Part shown: positions 11,200 through 20,361 of the stretch, piece after piece
Position numbering within the stretch: position 1 is the stretch's first letter
How the letters are laid out: every line of letters begins with the position of its first letter
Source: Helochares maculicollis
Lineage: Eukaryota > Arthropoda > Insecta > Coleoptera > Hydrophilidae
Length of the DNA: 53,729 bases
Direction: 5' to 3'
Assembly: GCA_033557835.1 (NCBI GenBank)
Contig: JAWQRO010000127.1
Coordinates: 1 to 53,729, forward strand
The notes under the pieces: model-generated
What the model was told of the DNA's origin: nothing
Database searches by the model: none
Seen by the model: the letters and a program-made list of their open reading frames with translations, nothing else
Program-made: the position numbers and the translations under genes

Positions 11200-13400
11200 A
11201 GATTGCATCCCTTAAATAAGTGCGCTTATTCCAATAATGCGATTAATTTTAGAGTGCACTTTCTCAAAGAATATGATTAGTCTTATAATGGGTATGAAAC
11301 AAACATATTTTTAATTCATGCATTTGTTTAAAACATGTATCGTTGCAAATAAAGCGTTGTTTTAGCGTTTATTTAAAAAATACGTTTATTCAAAGAATGC
11401 GTTGATTCAAATAGAGTATTTATTGAAAGACAGCAGTTTTTAAATGAATTAATTTTTTTAAGAATGCACTGTTTCAAGTAAAGTTTTTATTCAAACAATA
11501 CGTTTATTATAAAACTAGGTTTGTTTAAAACATGCATTGACTTTAATAGTGCGTTTATTGAAATACAGCAGTTTGTCTATTAATGCGCTTCTTTAAAGAC
11601 AGCACTGCTTCAAATAAAGTATTTATTCAAATAATGCATTTATAGAAAAATACGTTTGTTTATAGAATGTGTTTTTAGTTATTAGTTTGTTATTGAACGA
11701 TAGCATTTTGTTTAATAGTGCGTTTCTTTAAAAAATGCACTCATTCAAAATAAAGTGTTTATTCAACCTATGCGATTATTCAAAACCTGTGTTGGTTTAA
11801 AATATGCTTTGATTCATAAACTGTATTTTTTGAACAAAAGCATGTATGTAGAGAATGCTTTTTTCAAATCACACATTCATTTAAAGCAATCATTTATTCA
11901 AAGAATGCGATTGTTAAAATGATGCGTTTATTAAATAAATGGGATTATTAAAAAAATTATTTATTTAAATAGAGTTTTAACTCAAGCAAAACGCATTTAT
12001 TCAAAGAATGCATTTCAGCAAATAATTTGTTGCTTCAAAAAATTATATATTTATTCAAAGCATGCGTTTGTTCTAAGAATGCAACTACTCAAATAGAGTG
12101 TTTTTTAAATAATGTATTTATAGAACTAGAGAGTTTATTTAAATAATGCATTTTTTCAAAACGCTTAAAGGGTGAAATTGTTCCTATAAGACGTTTATTC
12201 AAAAATGCGATCAGTCAACGAAAGTATTTATTCAAATAGAATTTATTCAAAGAATGCTATGATTTAAAAAATGCATTTAATGAACTAAAGTCTTTATTTA
12301 AAAAGCACATATTTCTCTAATCGTGCGTTTATTTAAAGATAGAGTTACACAAGCTCATAAAAAATGCGATTATTTGACAAAAATGCATTTATCCAAACAA
12401 AGTATTAATTAAAATAAAACATTAATTTAAAAAGTTGTGTTTATTCAAGAGTGCATTTTTTTAACTGTAGGTTTTTTAAAAATTAAATTATACAAAGAAA
12501 GTGTTTAATAAAAAATCGTGATTATTTAACATATACCCATTATTAATTAAAATACAATATGTGTTCAAAGAACGTGTTTATTCAAACAAAGCATTTATTC
12601 AAGTAAACGCTATCCAGAATGGAATTATTTATGGAACTGAAGTGTTTATTTAATGTACACATTTTTTCAAATAGTGTATTTATTTAAAGAATGGGATTAT
12701 ACAAATAAAGCGTCTACTCAAAATTGCGATCGTTTTACAAAAATGCATTTATCTAAAGAAAATTCAAATGAAGCATTTATTTAAAAAAATGTGTTTATTT
12801 AAGGAGAGCTGTTTTTCAACTCGTGCGTTTGTTTATAGACTGGACAAATAAAGCGTTTAATAAAAGATGCCATCATTTAAAAAATGCATTTACCCAAAGA
12901 AACTATTAATTGAAATGAAGCATTTATTTAAACATGTCTTTTTGGAAAGAACGTATTTATTCTAATTAAGTTCTATCCAAAGAAAGTATTGATTTAAAAA
13001 AATATATTTATATAAAGCATGCGTTTGAAATGAAGCGATAATTTAAAGAATTAAAATTTTCAAACAGAGCGTTTATTATATTTATTTTTATAATATATTT
13101 ATATTTATAATGCATTTTTTCAAATAGCGCGTTTAGCAAAATCACGCGTTTATTCAAGCAATGTATACATTAAAATAAAGTGTTTATTCAAATATTATAT
13201 TTTCTCGAAAACTTTATACAACTAATGCAGTTAGACTAAAATGCATATGTAGAGAGATCGCATCCAATTGGAAATATTTTTCTAGAAACATTTCTTTAAA
13301 GACACAGCTTTTCAAACATGACGTCTCTTCGAAAATTTCTTTTCAAAGTAATAACTGCTCAAAAAGAAAGAACATTTAAGAGTAATTTTTAGGAACAAGC
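11200..13400. repeat. Eroded 2.2-kb minisatellite, about 17-20-bp unit
   Basis: The words GCGTTTATTCAAAGAAT, GCATTTATTCAAATAAA and close variants recur throughout. Where best kept (11370-11430, 11990-12080, 12560-12610, 13140-13190) the step is about 17-20 bases. TTATTCAAA, TTATTTAAA and AATGCG dominate the plus strand. Point changes and small indels blur the period, pointing to an old array that is no longer homogenised. Confidence 0.88.
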
Positions 13401-16187
13401 GTGTTTTTAGTGGCATTTCATTCTATAAGTAGTTTAACTTCTGTTTCTGGTTGTGCTAATTTCTGATTTTTGTCTTCATAAGAAGTGCAACACTAATAGA
13501 GGCACGTTAGAGGTGTCTTTCGCAAGTGCATTCGCTCTATAATAAGTGCAACCCTTTAAATATGTTTTGCTAATAGAAATGCATCCCTAACGGAAGCGAA
13601 ACAATTTGTGTGTGGACACGTCTGGATTAAAGACGGCCAGACCGTAATGATAGAGGTGAGTCCTTTATTGAATTGCACGGAGACAGTCGAATGTTTGCAG
13701 GTGTATAATTAGTTGACGCTAGTAGAGGCTAGTTTTGCAGATTGAAATTACACATATGCGATTGCTGTATGCGCCAAATATCAATGAGTTGGTCACAAAC
13801 ATTTCTAATTATACTGAATCGTGCATTTGGAGATTTGTTGTGGAAACTATAATTCGAGCTGTAATGAGGCAAAAGGATTTAATGCAGGGTTTAAACATTT
13901 TGAATGGCCACATAGTCACAACGTAATGTGATTTCGGATTCTTTTATGGCAAAGAGTTGCATTTATACCTATTGTTGTGGCTTGCCTATTATTGAATTTG
14001 GTTGTTCGCTGTATAAAGGACCGTTTTATCAACAGCGATGGAAAATTAAAATAAAAAAATATGTGGATTGAATTTTGTGCTAAATGAGATTTACTGTCTT
14101 TATTTTAAAATACCGGAATTATAAAATAGGTGGACAAGAAAAAAGATGCAAACACAAAATAATCAAAGCTGACGGATTAGTACACTTTGTTCACATTGAA
14201 TATTTTTAAAACCTTCGGTTATTTTAAAATAGATGCTATTTGGCGCATTCACGCATTCGAAGACTAGCGTATTTCAGTCTGCAAAATATGGTAACGAGCC
14301 TCGCAGTACTAGCGTCAAACTTCCAAATTCAATAGCCGTAAACGCGTACCGCGATTGGGAATGCCTAGTTCGGACGTACTTAATAAACACAAAAGAAAAT
14401 CAGCAGCGATCACCTACCACCTACTACCATGCTCCTGTGAATTCACAGAAAATTTCATTTAGGTACGTCATTTTTTTGTGAATAATAATAATAATTTATG
14501 TCATAATTAATCCTTACGATCTCTAAGTCGAGGAGATGACGGTACCATATTTTTAATTCGCTCCAAATCGCAGTGTCTTAAAAGCAATATTCTTATCAAC
14601 AAATAGCAAGTTTTTCGAAAGCAAAATCCCCATTGAATTGATCGCAGTAATTTTAAATACCCACCCGCAGCGAACTGGATGGAAAAGGGTTTTCGGGACG
14701 GGCCGTACAATTAAAAGACGGCTGCATTTTTCTTCTTAAATTAATTATCGAGGCATCAAGGTGCTGGCGTGAAAAATTATACAAAGATCTCGAGAACAAG
14801 CGTATCGATATTCAATTCTAACAAATCGTATAAGTTACATTTCAATCGCTTTTGAAAGTATATAAAAATAACGAATTAACAATTTCAACAATATACATTT
14901 GTTGTACTCGTCAAGTACCCAAATCTGCTTCCACCAGGACCAAATCGGTCCGCTTGATTGCAGACTACGCGGTACTTGCCTTACAAGATCAAGTTTCAGG
15001 AGAGTTCCCGCAAATCTTTTCAACTAACGACCATTGAATAATTTCGATACTTGATACAGTTAATTGTTTCCACATTAAGCTGAATTAATCCCAAAATTGG
15101 TAGTACCAAGGACGGCATTTTTTGTGTTTGGTGGCACGACTGGATTAATTAAACTAATCCGGCGAGCAAGCCACGATTGGAATTCTTGTAAGCCAAAACG
15201 AAGCCAAATCAGTAGATATGCAAGAAACTCCCTGAAACTCCCCATATAAAAATGGAATGGACTCGGATAGTTCGCAAAGCCAGTCGAAGTGGGAAAAGAG
15301 AGAGGGGGCGGCTAAAACTGAAGCTAAACTTGTAATACTGGGGTTACAACGACCGGAGGGGCGAAACTATTATACATAAGAATTACCCTAACCTAACAGT
15401 TACCCTATGACTAGCAAACTACACCTTCTACCGAATAAATGACCTACTTTTAGTTAGTTAATTAGTTAAACTATCTATAAGAGTGTTCGAACAATATCCA
15501 TATATAACTGCGCTGTGTAATAAATGTAACTCTTAATGTTTCACCTAAGTTCAATTCACTAAGATTTACTTTGATATAAGTAACGTTTATTAGAAGGGTC
15601 CAGTACACCTACCATCTAGACTTCGCGACATCAGCAGCAAAACTAAGAAGAGTCCAGTTGCTTTCAAGTCTAATTGACTTTCCACAATAACAGCTACTGG
15701 AAACCAGCGGTTAAATACGTTTGATATACACATAATTTGTACATAGTATATAATATATTTATATTTATGTATATTTATCATTTTTTAATTTATGGCTTTT
15801 TATTTATTAGTTATAAGTTCAAATAACTTTTCAATTACACATTCGATCGTTTTAGTTAATTATTTTATTGCTCAACCATTTTAATGTATGTTCGTTAATT
15901 TCTTAATTGATACCTTGCATGTGCATCACGAAAATTTTGTTCCTATTTTTTGTAGCAGACAATTATCTTGCAAAAAAGCTCTGGTAATGTCTGCCCAATC
16001 TTCCATAATAATATTGGAAAACTTATGCAATAGCTCGAAGCGTTTTTATAATGTACATCTGTAAATAGTCTAGATGGTTCGGGCAATGGACGGTGGTTAA
16101 AAGAGAGCATAGAGACAACAGAGATAAGTGTGAGTAGTAAGTAATAGTAGTAAGACAGAGAGAGAGTGATATTCGCGCGGTGGTGAT
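13400..16187. other. Presumed 3' UTR and downstream flank of Rbp6
   Basis: No coding gene seen. The part nearest 16188 should be 3' UTR (minus strand). 13440-13640 and 14230-14720 are less AT-rich than the neighbouring repeat array, and the open frames in them are short and unlike known proteins. 15385-15410 has CCCTAACCTAAC-like words, but only once. Confidence 0.5.
15799..15869 (-). terminator. Candidate poly(A) signals for the last Rbp6 exon
   Basis: Reading the minus strand past the stop at 16188, AATAAA occurs at 15864-15869 and as an overlapping pair (AATAAATAAA) at 15799-15808. That is about 320 and 380 bases into the presumed 3' UTR. These are the first canonical hexamers below the stop. 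In sequence this AT-rich the hexamer is common by chance, and neuronal Musashi-family genes often have much longer 3' UTRs, so the true end may lie further left. Confidence 0.35.
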
Positions 16188-16396
16188 TCACAGGGGCATG
16201 GCATGCAGGCTCGTCGGCCCACCGTACACCCCCAAGTGTTCAAGCGGGTGATACGGGAGCAGAGGCAACGGATGGTGGTGGTGATGATGGTGCAAACTGG
16301 CCAATGCATTACCTGTTGGATATGGTAGTCCGAAACTAGGGTACCCCGAAAAACCTCTACCGGCCGCGTAAGCAGCATATGCAGCCGCTGGAAAAC
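16188..16396 (-). CDS. Rbp6: Rbp6 last visible coding exon with His tract and stop
   Basis: The acceptor TTTCAG ends at 16397. The exon completes the glycine codon and reads 68 residues to a TGA at 16188-16190. It opens with the Ala/Tyr/Gly-rich segment FPAAAYAAYAAGRGF and SGYPSFGLPYPT, then NALASL, a run of seven histidines, a Pro/Leu stretch, and ends GGPTSLHAMPL. The first 28 residues match the insect Rbp6 C-terminal pattern; the rest looks purposeful (no stops, GC-rich, ordered composition). A consensus-like donor CAG|GTAATG sits at 16313/16312, exactly at the Pro-Thr boundary, so a shorter 84-base version spliced to an unseen exon is possible. Other minus-strand frames over this exon are shadows. 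Confidence 0.88.
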
Positions 16397-17449
16397 CTGA
16401 AACATACAGAAATATATATTAGCCAATTGAGTTTTAAGTATCATGCTTAAAAAATCAAGAAAATGATAAAATAAACAAAATTTGTTGGCAACATTCTGAA
16501 AATATTATTAATTAACATGGTAGATCTGTAAAACAGTAATGGATTTATGATTCGAAATAGTTTTCAACTCACGTTGAGAAATTTAGCAGGGAATCACAAA
16601 GAAAATGAAAGTGGAGGCTATTTTTACATCAAGACTTATAAAACGAGATACACAAATTTATTTAGATTTTGTAGTGCAGTAGTAAACGATTTAAGGTAGA
16701 GAGTAAAAAAACTGAAGGGGAAACATGGCGCTTGTTTCATTGTAGGTTTTACAACATGACAATAAAAGAGCTTTGTGCCTATGGACATGATTCCCTTGTG
16801 CAATGTAGAGCAAAAAGAATGGTAATTGAAAACGCCTTCTAGTTATGTGCATGCAACACTAGAAATGAATTTAGTATATACTTATAATCATATTGAAATT
16901 CCTTTTGTGTTTGCTCTTCTACACGAAAATGTAGTATTTTTTAGAGATATATTTAAAGCAAAGAACTCTAATGCTGAACATCTGTACAAAATTTTGAATA
17001 AGTATCTCATTGGACAGTGTAAGTTCATATTTAGCATTCTCGAGCGTATATACCCGACGTAAAACGAGAGTGTTTATATACCAACATAATAATTATTAAT
17101 GTACAATATAGAAATCAAATTGGATTCTTATATTTTCATGTCTTACACGTGCCTTAACACTATTCATTTAAAAATTAGTAGAATTTTTATACTGTGAAGT
17201 TAATTTTCTTCCTGACAATAATACACTGATTTTCCTTCATTCCGAATTAAATTACAGAAAGCCCAGGTACAAATTCGTAGGCCACAAAATTGTTAAATTA
17301 GAAAAAACGTACCAGCTTCACTTATACGGAATTCGCTGGCTCATAGCTCACATTAAGAAATAAACTTGCTGACAAATGCTAGTTTGTCCATTAAGTCATG
17401 CGGTTCGATAAAAAACGCATCTTTATGACTTAAACTACACTTCATTATT

Positions 17450-17990
17450 CATTATAGTCTCTCTGAACATCAATACACTTCCGTTCCAACGAGATTCCAA
17501 TTTATGAATTGCATCACTGAAGTGAGAATTTGGAAGTGATGCAAAGTACTGCACATTATGACCTCATCATTTGATGAAAAACGCATTCCACGCATGATTT
17601 TTTATGTGTGGAAAGAGATGAAAGTCACTAGTGAATACGGCGGATACTCCAACAATTCAAGCTTTAATTTATGACTTTTAGCCAATGTCAAAATGCTCTT
17701 GTGGTACGCTGCATAGTCCTGTTGAAAAAGGATATTTTTATTCTACAAACCGGCTCTTTTTTCCCGAATATTTTCCCTAAGCTAGTCTACAAGGTTACAA
17801 TAATATTCAGAATTTATTTTTTGACCAGTTTGCAAGTAATCCATAAACAATATTCCTTTCGTATCCCAAAAGATTAATACTAACACCTTTATAGCCGATG
17901 TCTGGACACGAACTAAAAAAAGTTATGAGCAGTATAACACGAGCAAAGAAAGAAATATGTGGCAATTCTGTGATAGATTAAGGCAGAGCC
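17450..17990 (-). pseudogene. Mariner transposase relic (second family), C-terminal part
   Basis: Conceptual reading of the minus strand across several breaks shows the C-terminal half of a mariner transposase (cut-and-paste DDE/D enzyme). In order it shows RVQTSAIK, VLIFWDTKGILFMDYL, TGQKINSEYYC, LFQQDYAAYHKS with the second catalytic Asp (codon 17716-17718), SDFHLFPHIK with the third Asp (codon 17624-17626), RFSSNDEV and DAIHKLESRWN. The two Asp codons are 92 bases apart, against 105 expected for DD34D, so a deletion with frameshift lies between them; there are also several stops. The motifs differ clearly from the neighbouring mariner, so this is another lineage. I could not define its inverted ends. 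Its 5' part stops just before the other mariner at 18029. Confidence 0.85.
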
Positions 17991-18026
17991 TCTGTGGAAA
18001 TTGTAACAATATATATTTGAAAAATG

Positions 18027-19275
18027 TATAAGGAGTACAAATAAGTTACCGCCGTTTTTTATAAAAAATTGAATATTTACATTAACAGAACGGTAGTTTA
18101 AGTTTATTCAAAGTATTGTCCATCACTAGCAACCACTTTTTCCCATCTCTCATGCAGAATTCGGATTCTATATCTAAAGAACTCCTTATCTTTTGAGGCT
18201 ATCCACGTATCAACACAATTTTTGGTATCTTTATATGTTGTGCACCGCTGCTCCGACAGAGCATGTGCGTTTAACTGGAACAGATAATAGTCGGATGCCG
18301 CTATGTCTGGTGAATTCTTCCCAATCTAGTGTTTTCAAATAGTTTTTCACCGGAACCGCTACATGCGGACGAGTATTATCATGGAGTAGAATTATTTTGT
18401 CGTGTCTAGAATACTATTGAGGACATTTTTCCTTAAGAGCACGGCTTAATCTCATCAATTGTGTGCGGTAGAGAGTTCCAGTGATTGTTTCGCTAGGATT
18501 AAGCACCACACCCAGCTGATCTCACCATATACAAAGCATGAGTTTTTTTCCGTGAATATTCGGTTTTGCTGTGGATGTTGACGCGTGGCCAGGTTTTCCC
18601 CCTGATTTTCTTCTTTTTGTGTTGTCGTAATGTATCCATTTCTCATCCCCGGTGACAATTCGATTTAAAAAATCTTGTTGTTATGCCTGGCCAGCAGCAT
18701 TTCAATCATGCATAATCGGCTTTCAATTTCTCTTGGCTTCAATTCGTATGGAACCCAATTACCTTGTTTATGAATCATTCCTAATGATTTTAAAAGATGT
18801 GAAACTGCTTTCTGAGTGACTTCTAATGTGAGAACGAGTTCCTTTTGTGTTTGAGACGAATCTTCCTCCAATAAGTCTTCCAATTCTGCATCTTTGAAAA
18901 TTTTAGGCCTTCCACTGCGGTCGTTGTTTTTTACATCAAAATCACCGTGTTTAAACTTTTGAAACCACTCACGACACGTTCTCTCACTCATTATATGCTT
19001 CTACGAACAATTAATGCGTCTCAGCTGCAGATTTGTTTAAATTAAAGAAATAAATTAAAAGTTCCCGCAAATGACGTTTATTTGGTTCAAATTTAGACAT
19101 TTTAAGCTCACGAAAATTATATTTTACTGGCAGGAAGTCACTAATATAGTAAAGTTATGTTATTTTAGAGCGAACAGACTAATTTTTAAGCCGGTTATCA
19201 TCTGCAAATTCTAATGAAAGTCGCGCCCCGCGACACCTTCCTTAAAACGGCGGAAACTTATTTGTAATCCTAATA
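18027..19275 (-). mobile_element. Near full-length mariner element with TIRs and TA duplication
   Basis: The inverted ends are 18029-18058 and 19244-19273. The left end starts TAAGGAGTACAAATAAG and the right, read inward, TTAGGATTACAAATAAG, matching at 27 of 30 positions. Each is flanked by TA (18027-18028 and 19274-19275), the target duplication mariners make. The element proper is 1,245 bp, normal for the family. Between the ends lies one transposase gene in minus orientation, broken by stops and frameshifts. It sits inside the 3.9-kb Rbp6 intron and looks inactive. The well-kept ends against the broken gene suggest moderate age. Confidence 0.93.
18104..19100 (-). pseudogene. Broken mariner transposase inside the 1.2-kb element
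   Basis: The start is an ATG at 19098-19100 (MSKFEPNKRHLRELL); the end is a TAA at 18104-18106 after VASDGQYFE, the usual mariner terminus. In order: the first helix-turn-helix, SERTCREWFQKFKHGDFDV, the GRPKIF linker, the second helix-turn-helix (TQKAVSHLLKSLGMI), WVPYELK, then the catalytic core with TGDEKWIHY (Asp codon 18645-18647), LLHDNTRPH (18378-18380) and SDYYLF (18290-18292). All three DD34D aspartates are still present, but the last two are 88 bases apart instead of 105. Stops occur after AAETH, in the IW-D motif and before the second Asp, with a frameshift near the start of SERTC and another just before SPDIAASD. Not functional. Confidence 0.93.
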
Positions 19276-19329
19276 ATAAAATCAAAAAACCACGCCGATA
19301 CAAATTTTGCGTCTTAATTCTGTCGAAGG

Positions 19330-20050
19330 ATCAGCGAGCAAATCGAGCGAATTCCGAGTAAGTGAAGCTTATGTGGTTTTCAATTTTATAACACAATAAA
19401 TGTTTTAAATTTAATAATTCAAATAGACTCGCGAGAATCCTATAAGCTATCTTTTCAAGATATAGTGATGAAGTACCTGCTTTGATTTCATTAAATATTA
19501 CAGTTTCGTTAAATATCCATTTAGAACCAAATCTGCTTCGCTTGTAATATAGCTTCATACATCCGTACAGCGACACCGATAAAATTTTGTTTGCTAATTT
19601 ATTCTCTTACTTAAGCTCACTTTGCGAGCAAAGCAAGCAAACTCCGAGTAAGCGAAGGATACTCAGTTTTGTCTCGTTCCGATTGCCCTGCAGTATTAAA
19701 CTTATACAAAAACCATTAACAAGAGTCTAAAAACCATGTTTTTAAAATTTTCAGGCTACTTTATGATTTTGAGTTTCATTCCTTGGTCCACAAAAACTAA
19801 ACAGTATTCAACCACTACGTAAGATAGTCTTAAACTAAAATAGTGCATAAACCTTAGGTCAGTGTATCTTTGTTCTGATTAAAGTTATAAAGATATAAAA
19901 GAAGCTTACTGAGTTTTTGTAGCGTTCTGAACTTCGTACTGCATGGACATTTTTTATTTCGTATAAATGCAATCAACAAGAGACCAAGACCGTGTTTTAA
20001 AAATTGCAGGATAATTTACGGTTTTGTCGTTTCACTCCATGCTCCATGCT
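19330..20050. repeat. Eroded satellite-like repeat, unit about 250-290 bp
   Basis: The phrase GCGAGCAAA...CCGAGTAAG(T/C)GAAG occurs at about 19335 and again at about 19622. The block after the second copy (CAAGAGTCTAAAAACCATG, followed by a T-rich stretch and TTCAGG) recurs about 255 bases later near 19977 as CAAGAGACCAAGACCGTG and TTGCAGG. Copies are heavily mutated. A related phrase occurs in reverse orientation at 53264-53332. Confidence 0.6.
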
Positions 20051-20328
20051 TGTGTTTGAAGAATAAACACGCTTTAAAAGTGTTGAGAAGGAGGTAAAAC
20101 ATGAAAATATATGTATTGTTGTATACTGAAATTTTATAGCAAATATTTATGTTATATTTGAAAACATTTTAAGATTCTCGCTTGATTCTCTAAAATAATC
20201 ATTGTTGTTTCATATTTCTAAAGTAATTTGTTGCTAGTTTTAGGTTCACTCACTAAAGCTAAAACACTCATCTGTTATCTATTGTAACATAGCAAATTAT
20301 AAGTCAACTATTATTCAAAGATACTCAC

Positions 20329-20361
20329 CGTCCGGAAGTGCTCCAAGTGACCACATAAAAT
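20329..20361 (-). CDS. Rbp6: Rbp6 33-base microexon (FMWSLGALPD)
   Basis: Exactly 33 bases, flanked by TTTTTGTAG (acceptor, ending at 20362) and GACG|GTGAGT (donor beginning at 20328). With the G carried over from the upstream exon it reads D, then FMWSLGALPD, then the first base of a glycine codon completed by the next exon. Because its length is a multiple of three, it can be skipped without shifting the frame (G|GT then joins directly). The peptide is a conserved hydrophobic segment of insect Rbp6 C-termini, which is why I accept so small an exon. The splice sites are strong and the phase fits on both sides. Confidence 0.9.

Larger units (their letters stand above)
16397..20328 (-). other. 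Rbp6 intron (3.9 kb) holding two mariner relics
   Basis: This is the intron between the microexon and the last exon. It contains a mariner relic at 17450-17990, a second mariner at 18029-19273 and an eroded satellite at about 19330-20050, each described separately. In 16397-17449 I see nothing recognisable. Both transposons lie in the same orientation as the gene. Confidence 0.85.

Noticed and set aside
15385..15410. CCCTAACCTAAC, like insect telomere repeat TTAGG
   Set aside because: At most two units, no array.
16097..16444. 115-codon minus-strand frame across the last Rbp6 exon
   Set aside because: It is in a different frame from the splice-compatible, family-matching reading of the same exon and runs through its acceptor.
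17390..17620. Three short perfect or near-perfect hairpins (stems of 9-10 bp)
   Set aside because: They overlap or adjoin the mariner relic, lack a common pattern, and are explained as chance within decayed transposon sequence.
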